A stretch of 64,000 bases of DNA from Larix kaempferi (taxonomy: Eukaryota > Streptophyta > Pinopsida > Pinales > Pinaceae): NCBI GenBank assembly GCA_027924585.1, contig BSBM01002086.1, positions 186,001 to 250,000 of the forward strand. Direction: 5' to 3'. Below, in pieces: positions 21,198 through 30,521 of the stretch. The number at the start of each line of letters is the position of its first letter. Within the stretch, counting starts at the first letter, position 1. The notes beneath the pieces are model-generated. The model did no database searches, was not told the DNA's origin, and was given only the letters and a program-made list of their open reading frames with translations. The translations under genes were made by a program, and so were the position numbers.

Positions 21198-23456
21198 GAT
21201 GCCCCCTAATGTATGAGGTCAGAGGGAGTGCGGGAAATGATGGCCGAAATATATTATAAATAACAAAGAGTTGAATCATGGAGGAATGAAGAAACAAAGA
21301 ATCATAGGCTCAAATGAAGTACCTGAAAGCAAAGGCAATGTCAAACAAACTTATCCTTGGGGTAACTATCCATGTTCAAATGGTGGAACATGACCTCCAA
21401 GAGGATACAATAATGATCCAAATACTGATGCATATATCATGGCCACTAGAATACAAGCGTGGATCCATGAGGAACATAAGTGTAAACATAGCCACATAAA
21501 TACAAAGTGGATCTATGTCAAAACTGGAGAACATAGCCATAGAGAACAAGCTGAATCTATGTCTCATCAAGAGCCAAAAAGAGTGTGGCTCAGTCTTGCG
21601 CAACTTGGGCGATAACATAAATGAGGTGATGCTATCGAGGATCCCAAGGTCTTCATCCAAAAACAACCCAAGGTACAAACCTATCCATGCGAATAAATGA
21701 GTTGATATCGAACATGGGAGGTATCGTTTGATTACCGGTTGTTGATGTATACCGTTAACAAACGCAAGGGTGTCCACCAATAATGAAAATGGAACCCAAG
21801 GTACCTAGTACATTCAAATAAGTGCGAATAAATGGTCTTGCCGTCGAACACTTGAAGAATACATCGGATAGGAGACATTGATGTATTCCCATCTATGCTA
21901 TAGTGAGGGAAACTACCACTAATGACTGCAATCCCCAAGGTACTAACCAAAACTCTAAACTTCATTCCCAGAGTACAATGAGTTGAATTCGATGGGAAGA
22001 AGTCCATTGGAAGGGAGGCCTTAATGCATCCTCCATCATCCAACATGAGGGACACTCAACAGGTATGAGCTGATTTGGAGTAGGACTGAACACATGATGA
22101 AACATACTGACACCAAGGAATGGCCGACACATAAGGTCAAGGCAACTCCAGAATGGTCGACATAGGTTATATCCTTGAACAATGAGCACGACACAAGAGT
22201 GACTTAGGCAGCTTTGAACACAAAGAGACCACGAACAAATCTGCAATGTAGGAGACATTAACAGATTCTCCATATGATTGGAAGACTAACCAAATGAAGG
22301 AGTAAGAACTCTGATATCAATTTTATCCTAAGGCCAACACTAGAACCCAAATTGTTTGATAGACTCAAAACAGGTGCTTTATTCAAGGAAATAGTTGACT
22401 TGCTGCCATCATATTGAAAAATATTTTAACATTCTTCCCTTCCCTTTCCTTTTTCATTTTTTAACGAGCTTGACAAAGAACTAAAGCATGCTCGACGGTA
22501 TTTTCATATTTAAGGAGTCTGAAAAACCTAGAAGAAAACTCCATACACCTATCCATGGATTTTATATCGAGCCCAGATTGGTCTGTGCTTGGCGGTGTTT
22601 TCTTGCTTATAGAGTTGAAAAACCTAAACAATCCTCTATACACCTATCCATGGATTTTATATCGAGCCCGGATTGGTATGTGCTCACTTGGTGTTTTCTT
22701 GCTTATAGAGTTGAAAAACTTAAACAATCCTCTATACACCTATCCATGGATTTTATATCGAGCCCAGATTGGTATGTGCTCGCTTGGTGTTTTCACATTT
22801 TAAGAGTCTAAAAACCCTAAAGATGACTCCAAAGGTCCTTTTTCGTAAAGTTAGTCTCCTTCCCTGAAAAAGTGTAAAATGATGGAAGAAGAACTCTTCT
22901 AGCGCATACGAGTATGCCTAGAGTATACCTTTTCCGTAAATTATCCACCAAGGCCCGGAAAAGGGGTAATTCTATACCTAAGTGGATGTCGGTTCAATTA
23001 TTTTAACGAGTCCGAAAAGACAACTATGCTTGGCAAACTTTTCCTATTTAAGGAGTCTAAAAAGGGCTTAAAAGAACTCCATAGGGATCTTTTCCGTAAA
23101 GGTTTAACGAGTCCGTAAAAGTAAACTCATGACCTCCTTACTGTTTTTAACGAGCTCAAAGGAGATACAGAAAAATGCTCGTAACCTACTTACTGTTTTT
23201 AACGAGCTCGAAGTAAAGGTAGAAGAATGCTCGTAACCTACTTACTGTTTTTAACGAGATCAAAGTAAAAGAAGAATGCTCGTAACCTACTTATTGTTTT
23301 TAACGAGCTCAAAGTGAAGATGAAAGAAATTCTCATAGCCTCCTTACTGTTTTTAACAAGCTCGAAGGAATGGTGGAATAAATGCTCGTAACCTACTTAC
23401 TGTTTTTAACGAGCTTGAAGTAAAAGAAGAATGCTCGAAATGGGAGGAGACGAGTG
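21198..23456 (-). mobile_element. Element A 3' noncoding region with hairpin array
   Basis: No gene is supported. From 22458 to 23450 the sequence is almost entirely short hairpin units introduced by T-runs. Stems include ACGAGC/GCTCGT (repeated at about 23151, 23198, 23356 and 23409 with small variations), GGAGT/ACTCC (about 22514-22542), TATAGAG/CTCTATA (about 22608-22640) and CGAGC/GCTCG (about 22758-22783). The right end is a roughly 52-bp tandem array. The region corresponds to 6706-8983 plus 14754-15159 of element D. Confidence 0.7.
22541..22830. repeat. 95-bp tandem repeat, three units
   Basis: The motif CCATGGATTTTATATCGAGC starts at 22553, 22648 and 22744, a period of 95-96 bp. Each unit contains two possible hairpins, CGAGC/GCTCG or a variant and TATAGAG/CTCTATA, or GGAGT/ACTCC in the flanking unit. 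Confidence 0.85.
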
Positions 23457-24854
23457 TTAGGGACATGCAAAACTAGCTCCAAGTGCATGGAACAAAGCTA
23501 TGCCTAATGCAAGGAACATGAGCAAGATAAGGACACTCAGGGTGTGTCTCCTCCAGGTAAAAGGTGTCAAATTGCAAAGGCAAAATGATACAGGGCTTGG
23601 AGGAAATAAGATCGGAGATGGAGGGTTATATAACGAGCTAAAAGCGTGGAAGCCGGCTTCAAGCTCATTAGCGCAAGCGGGATCATAACAGATGCATATG
23701 CAATTTGAACACAAAGATGGGAGCCTTATCAGGGATGGCCAGAAATATATGAGGAAGAAAGATATGAGGCTTCTTCTCAAAGTCATGGTAAATATAAAAA
23801 GGCTCCCAACCCTATGAGAAAAACTCAGCATGGGCACCAGAATGGCATAAGGGTGCTGACTAGGGTGACCCATGTTAGGTAGGCTCTGCTGTAGGACTAG
23901 TGCACGATGCATAAAGAGATGGCTAACACACCAATATCCAACAAGTTCAACCCTATGGCGAATTCGGATGGCAAAAGGTTCAAATGCAACATAACAGAAG
24001 AGAAGCCTAAACCTACATACAAGGTTCCGAATATACCTGACATGGCCGCACAAGGTGTCAAAAAGGACCAGTAAGCAAGTATACATCCAGCTAAGAATGC
24101 TATCTCCAAGAAACATCAGTACCGAGATCATATCTAAAACATATGTAAAGAAAGACCCGATACAAGTCACTATGGTAGAAATACTTTCAACTTCACTATC
24201 ATCAAAGGCAGGCATAAACAAGGCAGAGTTTTCAAATGAAGACTCTATGGTACCCAAGCCCGAGGACTTACAATCAACAAGATCGACTTCAGGATGAAGA
24301 TCAAAGTTGAAGGACATGATGGAATCTGCAGAAACAAATTCATCATCACGGGAGTTGAAAATTCTAGAAGTAGAATCAAACTCAGCAGGAACACCGATTT
24401 GCGGATCTATAGGAGAGTCCAAAGACTCAACAATAGGAAGATCAGACTTTAAGGTCAAACCGGGGCTGGACATAACTGCGACTAGATCAACATCCAAATG
24501 AATGGCAGACTGTACTATGGACTCTAGGAAAACTTCATCGGAAGGAAGCATATCATCCCAGATAGAATACATATCTAAACATTCATATGGAGGTGTCACT
24601 TGGTAAAAAGCTGGGACCAAGTCCCGAGAAGGTAAGCATGAACTTAGAGACTTCTTCTCAGTAGCAGTTGAACTCAAGGAACAATATGCCACATAAGTTC
24701 CATGTGACATAGTAGTGCCTAATGACAAGGGATTTGACTGGTCTACAGTTGGGTAATAAGGAGGATCAACGAATGCAAGCTGATCGATAGTGACGATGCT
24801 TTTGTTATGAGGGAAGTGCATCACATGAAAGAGCGTAGACACCACATCATGCAT
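23457..24854 (-). CDS. Protease C-terminal part fused to a multi-pass membrane-like tail (element A)
   Basis: This is a 465-codon open frame. Residues 1-30 (VVSTLFHVMHFPH, TIDQLAF) match the end of the element D protease. Residues 50-220 are acidic and serine-rich with no known domain. Residues 225-292 contain two or three strongly hydrophobic stretches, including SVLMFLGDSILSWMY and LLVLFDTLCG. Residues 350-380 are hydrophobic again, and 438-458 (VLILLMFLALGIALF) form a clear membrane-type segment close to the C-terminus. It is in the same frame as the upstream gag-protease ORF, separated by a short stretch with stops (24855-24938). An env-like or otherwise membrane-associated role is possible but is inference only. 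T-rich coding strand composition could also create hydrophobicity. Confidence 0.55.
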   Translation of the reverse strand: MHDVVSTLFHVMHFPHNKSIVTIDQLAFVDPPYYPTVDQSNPLSLGTTMSHGTYVAYCSLSSTATEKKSLSSCLPSRDLVPAFYQVTPPYECLDMYSIWDDMLPSDEVFLESIVQSAIHLDVDLVAVMSSPGLTLKSDLPIVESLDSPIDPQIGVPAEFDSTSRIFNSRDDEFVSADSIMSFNFDLHPEVDLVDCKSSGLGTIESSFENSALFMPAFDDSEVESISTIVTCIGSFFTYVLDMISVLMFLGDSILSWMYTCLLVLFDTLCGHVRYIRNLVCRFRLLFCYVAFEPFAIRIRHRVELVGYWCVSHLFMHRALVLQQSLPNMGHPSQHPYAILVPMLSFSHRVGSLFIFTMTLRRSLISFFLIYFWPSLIRLPSLCSNCICICYDPACANELEAGFHAFSSLYNPPSPILFPPSPVSFCLCNLTPFTWRRHTLSVLILLMFLALGIALFHALGASFACP

Positions 24855-24935
24855 AGGATCATATCAAAATTCAGAGGGTCCTTTAAAACCATAAAATCAA
24901 CTAAGACTATTTTTCCACCCAAAAGGAACGGGTGC

Positions 24936-26399
24936 CTAACAGAGGAATCCGATCGGTTCACTAGGTCTTCTATCAAAGGTCAACGGCCAATTAGCAGTTG
25001 GAATAACATTAGGGAAACCCAAATCTCTCCAAGCATAAGAGGATAAGATACTAACAGAAGCACCTTCATCAACAATGCATCGATCAACCGTATGGTTCCC
25101 GATATCAACCTTTATCTGGAAAGGTGTCGAAGAAGGAAGACGAGACTCGGCTAGACTATTCCAATCAAAGGAAACAATCCTAGGGCTTGGTAGGGGTTCA
25201 CATGGCATAGATGAAGTGCCCCCTTTTTCAGGAATATCCAAACTGGTAATGCATAAGACTTCAGCAGTAGGTGCATCAATCTCTAAAGGACTGATGGGAT
25301 CGGTTGAAGATTGCATCGATTCGATCACTTCACTCTCCGAAGGAAGAGTGGGGTCGACCAAATATTGCATTGGTTCAACCACTTTATCAACCAAAGGTTG
25401 ATCTGACTGCAGGGAATCTATAGACAACTCAGGAACAGAGGTTCCTGCAGACATAGACCACACTCTTCCTGCCTCTGGAATGGCAGGGCATTGGTGAGTA
25501 AGGTGATCTCCCTTACAAAGTTTACAAGCGAACTTTGGTTTCCGTCCTATAGGTTTAGACTCCTTTACAACATCAGTACTCTCAGCATGACTAGCATTGG
25601 CTGCCAGCTTTCCCCCAGCATGACTCACAGAGGCTGGTTGCTCAGAAGCATCAGACTTTTGAACTAAGCACCACACTTTTTGCACTTCTGGAAGTACAGG
25701 GCACAAGTAAGTAAGGTGATCTCCCTCGCAAAACTTACAAGGGAACTTAAGCTTCTGTTTGTTTGGTTTGTCAACAATGTCAACTCCCTCAACATGACTT
25801 GCAGTGGTTGATCTGGTGTCTCCAGTGTGACTCACAAGAACTGGTGACTTGTCATTAATATGACTAGCAGTGATCAATGACGTGTCCTCAACATGACTGA
25901 TAGTGGTTGAAGACAAACTTTCAATATGATTTTCAGTGACTAAAAGTTTTCTCCCAAGATGACCTCCAGAGGCTGGGTAGGTGCCCCCTGCATGACTTGC
26001 AAAGGTAGGGTGCTTGCCCCCAGCATGACTTATAGAGGCTGGGTTGCTGCCCCCTTGTTTTGGCATCTTCTTCCCATTCTTCCTCCGTCTATTCCTTTTA
26101 GATTGCTGGTTACTAGTATTGCTACTTTCGCCACATGAGGTAGAAGGAAGAGGAGAAGATGTTACTAGAAAGGGAGGCACAGGGTTCTGATGCTCTTGAT
26201 TTGAGGTGCTCACAAAAGAAGCGTCAGGAGCATGCAAGGCATTTGGAGTGGAAAACAACCAAACCGGAAGCCCTATAGTGAATCCAGAAAGATTCAAAGT
26301 AGCCATTAAGGGAGTACCAATGTTTCCAATGAATGGAATAGCACAAGGATCCCCTGGAACATGGGTACCTTGATTGGCACTCGCTGGAATGCTAGACAT
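24936..26399 (-). CDS. Gag-like zinc-knuckle protein and DEG protease (element A)
   Basis: This is a 487-codon open frame starting MSSIPASANQG. Residues 95-115 are strongly basic (KRNRRRKNGKK). Residues 124-203 and 259-272 contain degenerate repeats around SHAGG or SHVE. Two zinc knuckles follow, C221-C233 (CKFCEGDHLTYLC) and C292-C304 (CKLCKGDHLTHQC), both CX2CX3HX4C, one residue shorter than the usual retroviral spacing. The protease begins near residue 408 (SFDWNSL) with active-site loop IVDEGASVSIL at 442-452. The frame ends at a stop inside the protease, about 40 residues after the active site. No capsid domain is recognised. The homologous D protein is at 15160-16827. Confidence 0.75.
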   Translation of the reverse strand: MSSIPASANQGTHVPGDPCAIPFIGNIGTPLMATLNLSGFTIGLPVWLFSTPNALHAPDASFVSTSNQEHQNPVPPFLVTSSPLPSTSCGESSNTSNQQSKRNRRRKNGKKMPKQGGSNPASISHAGGKHPTFASHAGGTYPASGGHLGRKLLVTENHIESLSSTTISHVEDTSLITASHINDKSPVLVSHTGDTRSTTASHVEGVDIVDKPNKQKLKFPCKFCEGDHLTYLCPVLPEVQKVWCLVQKSDASEQPASVSHAGGKLAANASHAESTDVVKESKPIGRKPKFACKLCKGDHLTHQCPAIPEAGRVWSMSAGTSVPELSIDSLQSDQPLVDKVVEPMQYLVDPTLPSESEVIESMQSSTDPISPLEIDAPTAEVLCITSLDIPEKGGTSSMPCEPLPSPRIVSFDWNSLAESRLPSSTPFQIKVDIGNHTVDRCIVDEGASVSILSSYAWRDLGFPNVIPTANWPLTFDRRPSEPIGFLC

Positions 26400-28379
26400 A
26401 GTTTCTCACTCAAATGAATAAGTAGTTCTCTAAGGCAAACTAAAACAAGTAGCACAAAGAGCACACCACTAAAAAATTTCCTAGGTAAATCAAACCAAGA
26501 AAGCAGATGCCTTCCGGAGAAGAGTCTAGGATGATGAGGGCCCAGAACATATCAACGAAGGATGAAGAACAGTTACCTGGGGTCCACAATACAATGACTA
26601 AGGGTGCAAGTGCTGGAATCACCCAACCGCACTCCCAAAGACCTGCAAGGGATTTCCTCCCACGTCTGTCCTAGGTATAGTAGATATACCCTCGGCTGTC
26701 ACCTGTGTATGAACCTATGGTCAGATACTAAGGATACCACAACATCGAAAACTCCTAGGGGAATAGTCGCTAGTCGAATCAGAAGGCGTGGGAAGGGTAA
26801 CTGAGTCTGAAACTCAAAAGAGTCCCCAAACGCGATCCAATCTTGGTATATGCTCGAAACAGAAAGTAGGAGGAGTATTCCCAACAATCTGATCTCACAA
26901 GACCTACTGCATAGATCCCAGGCAAGCTTTGAATGAAGTGGGTTTACCTGTGATAGTCGAACTACGATTTTTGCGTAATGTGTGATCTTGGGTGGTTTAA
27001 GGTGTTTTAAACCCAAGATCCTAACCAAGACTAGTTGGTGTAGTGTAACCTAGAAAAGAAAATGTTGCTAGTACATTTTATTAGAGTTCATTTTAAAGGT
27101 TACTTGCTTATTCAAAAAGGTAGTGGGTGTGTGAGAGTGGTTATAATAGAGATAGAGTACTGAAAATGAAATATTTACCACCAAACAAATCTTTTTCTTT
27201 TCAATGCAAGTCTTAAAATTCTGATCTAGAATGCATGTGCAAATGCGATTTTTAATCTTTTGAATGCAAAAAAGATAAAAATAAAGTCTAAATGTACAAA
27301 ATTAAACTCAAAACCAAAGAATGCAACTACTCAAATGAATAGGTATGCAAAAGAAAACTTGTTTTTTTTATGTAAAGCACTCTAAAATCTTTTAAGCCAC
27401 TTGCAAGGTACTCTATTCAGAAGATAAATAAAAAATATTTATGCTTTCCAAAGGAAAGAAACAAAACTAAAACTAACCTACTATCAAAGCAAAGCAAAGA
27501 AACTTTCAGGTTCTCTTTATGAAACAGTAAAAGCTACCAAATATGACTTTCAAATTCTTATTGATGTAAGCATGCTAACCATTGGGAAAAGAGTACAAAA
27601 ACTACTTTTAGACCCAAACGAAGCAAATGACCTACGAAGAAGTATGGTTTGGTAAAGTCAAGTCTGCACATAAACAATGCAAACAAGGTCTTGAACAACA
27701 GCCAAAACACTTGAGTTTTCACTACAAAAGAAAACTTAAAAGCATAAGGGAGGATAAAAAACCAATCTAAAAGAGAAATTCCACTCAAATAGATACAAAC
27801 AGGATCAAGAAGACTCAAAAGGTTTCAAATCCATTGGAAATGGGGCAATCAGGTTCAATCAGACTCAAATTAGGGTACAAAACACCAAACGGGTCCACAA
27901 CCCCCCAACTTGGGTCAACAAGCCCCAAAACTTTCCAAACAATCCCAAATTGATCAAAAGAGGTTCAAATCATGAATGTAGGATCAGTACAAGGATGGGA
28001 GACCACTTACAGGGGATTAACACAGACCTAGGGTCATCAGGGACCAAAAAAATGCAGCCAGAACCCCCAGATTTGGGTCCACAACCCAAAAAACTCAAAA
28101 ATTTAAACCTAGATTTTGAGTGGTACTGTGTATGAAGGAGACTAGCGCCCAGGGCGCTACTGTACTGCACAAAAGTAGCGTACAGGTTGAAAAAATTGAA
28201 AAAATGGGGTTAAAACCCCCCACGCCTGGGTCCACAAGGGTTTGTAAGCGTCGGGAAGGGTCTGGAAAAGCCCAACAGGGTCAAACAGAGCCTACTAACT
28301 TATCCTAATCAGGGAAATGAACAAATACTATCAAACAAGACTGAAGAAATGACCTTGGATACCTCTAAGAAGTTAGGCT
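26400..28379 (-). mobile_element. Element A untranslated leader
   Basis: This 2-kb stretch lies between primer binding site and gag start. It has no supported gene. Most of it (27050-28380) is AT-rich with purine-rich stretches, similar in style and position to the D leader. Open frames here are short and unlike any family member. Confidence 0.65.
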
Positions 28380-28398
28380 TTCCCCAGCGGAGTCACCA
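28380..28398 (-). promoter_or_regulatory. Element A primer binding site
   Basis: The minus strand reads TGGTGACTCCGCTGGGGAA, a standard plant gypsy primer binding site, three bases from the LTR start at 28402. Confidence 0.9.
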
Positions 28399-28401
28399 TT
28401 C

Positions 28402-29454
28402 TGTTGTTAGGAAAATGCACCTATAGTTAAGGGGAGAAACTACCAACTTACGGTGATAAAGATAGACTTACAAGCATTCTGCAAGTACAACAAATAAATG
28501 AAGAGATTAGGGTTTAGAGATGTAGGCACCTTATTCAGAAGGTTGATCCTAGCTTTTCCTCCCTCGCTCTTCAATGCTTATCCAGTGTCGCAATGCCCAG
28601 ACCTACAAAACAACTTGATACCTTTCTCAAATACATTTGACTACACATATAAGACTAATATTCATAATAGAAGTAGACATCAGATTATAAACAAACTGTA
28701 ATCAAATCTCAGACACATTAATAGGTCATATTTGGAAAGAGAAGAATGTCTGATCTTTATTGATGAATGAAAGCAAGTACATAAATTTATACCTTCCTTC
28801 AAGCTTGACACTTCACGAAACCTAGATTCAAGGTCTCCTGCTTCTGTTCTCCAAGGATTCCAGGCTCTAATCAATTATGCTAGGGTTTACCAAAAACTAA
28901 GCACAAGAGAGGGGGATGAGGGTCTCCATTCCTCCAACATAACTTTGTTATAGGCTTGGTCCCCTCACCTGACCCTTCTACCCTCCTTATATAGTCAGTG
29001 AGGAAGAGAAAAAGAAGTTATAACCGCTCAAGAGGTTTCCCAACCAACTTAACTTACTCGAATTTCAATATTTTGACCAAAACAGGGGTGTACTCTACTC
29101 TACAGTAGACAAAGTAGCGTACATATGGAGTTGAGCGCTACTTTAATGAAGCAAAGTAGGGTACACACGTTACTATCATGCCTGTGTACCAGCGCTCATG
29201 TTAAAAAATGGCCAAAAACAGGCTTGTCTACTCATTTTCAGGAGATGGTTTGGTCTGGAAAAATGTTCCTAAGGGTCATAGACATGAAATGGGTCAAGAA
29301 TGAGGTAATTTCAACCATTTTTAGTGTCCCAAATGACTCATCCATCCACAAATGTCCTGTTGTGTGATTGAAATTGATCTCAAGAAGTGTCGTCATGCAA
29401 CCAAGGGAAGCAAGTGTCGTCACGGACGGAGAGGTGTCATTTCAAGCTATAACA
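28402..29454 (-). mobile_element. 5' LTR of element A
   Basis: It starts TGTTGTTAGGAAAATG and ends AGCTATAACA. The minus-strand TATA box CTATATAAGG is at 28987-28994. It matches the left LTR over its full 1,053 bp with few differences, suggesting a fairly recent insertion. Confidence 0.92.
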
Positions 29455-30154
29455 TACTGACACCAATTGAATTTGGTGCCTTCATCCATTGTGGAACCGA
29501 GTAGTACTATGCCCGCAGGCACCTCCGGAGGCCTAGCTGTTCTTATGACTTTTCTTGTGAGAAACTGTGTGACAAACCTTGTTGCTCTGTCTTCAATTTC
29601 TTCAATGGGAAACCCTCTTTTCCCCTTCACCAATGCATGGCTCTGCTTCATTTTCTTTATTCTTCCCCTGGAATAATTGCTTAGGATCTTTACCGCACTT
29701 GCTTAAACCTGTAGAGCCACAAATATCCTTGGTGGATTCGCCCCATCAATGTGCAAACCACCACATTCACTTTTGGTGATCGATCAAAATGTGGCAACCT
29801 CAACAAGTTCAGCAGTCCTGACTGAATGACGGGTGTCAGCCAGCTTTCAGAAACCAAGTTAAAAGTTCCCTTGGCATCCTTTTTCTAGCACATATACTGG
29901 TCAGGCTATAACTGTGGGTACTTATGCGCGTGGGGCTCTTCCTTTTGCACGCCTAGGAGGTCAAAGTCTTCCCACTTACAGTCTGCGATATTTTGGAGTA
30001 GGTTCTTGGAAACCTCTACATGTTTTGAAATCGGCGACAATGGGATTTCATATCTAGCATTCTTGGTCAATTTAAAGATTGGGGCATCCAACGCCCGTGG
30101 TGATATATACTCTGGTGTCAGCTTCAAGGGTTCCTTCTGAAAGACCGGCGATCC
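29455..30154 (-). other. About 700 bp of foreign coding-like sequence next to element A
   Basis: This stretch has no counterpart in the intact B LTR (43041-48895). On the minus strand it has coding character with stops. One frame running into the B LTR (30241-29906) reads through GSPVFQKEPLKLTPEYISPR. Further left, LRLPHFDRSPKVNVVVC and TLMGRIHQGYLWLY can be read. I cannot name the protein. It looks like part of a plant retroelement accessory ORF, possibly from a relative of B. Its presence shows the left LTR of B is rearranged and not simply interrupted by A. Confidence 0.45.
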
Positions 30155-30521
30155 AGCATGCATCCAACATCCATTCCCATGCAAAAGACGTCCTCTCCAG
30201 GCTCTTATTAGGAAAATTTCATTTTCTTGGAGCAAGTGCAAGATAGCTCATACAAGTTAAGAAAAATATTTTCCCTGCAAAAATTTCTTAACACTATTCC
30301 CTAAGCCTCTATTTATGTCTTTACAAAATGCCTCTTGGGCTGCCACCTGGCTCTTACACTTGTCCTTTCAAGACTTTTTCAGAAATAACAAATCATGGCC
30401 CTTTTCTTATAATAGAAATTTTCTCAAAATTAAAAACTAAGGGACAGCTGTCTGGTGACCCTACGCTTTAAAAACATGGAAAACAGATCAAAATAAGAGC
30501 AATGCATTATAACTAGTGCGC

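Larger units (their letters stand above)
20145..29454 (-). mobile_element. Element A: gag-protease element with membrane-like tail, no polymerase
   Basis: LTRs of 1,053 bp each (20145-21197 and 28402-29454) flank a 7.2-kb internal region. A primer binding site lies at the right end and a polypurine tract at the left, so the element reads on the minus strand. The coding part (23457-26399) contains zinc knuckles, a DEG protease and a hydrophobic tail. No RT, RNase H or integrase is present. It would depend on enzymes from other elements. The two flanks do not share a target duplication (AAGAC left, TACTG right). Confidence 0.88.

Noticed and set aside
22488-22811. 107-codon frame with repeated peptide units
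   Set aside because: It follows the 95-96-bp tandem repeat; the period is not a constant multiple of three, and hairpin structure explains the conservation better.
29467-29779. Plus-strand frames right of element A
   Set aside because: The coding-like signal there is on the minus strand; plus frames show no recognisable motif and are probably shadows.
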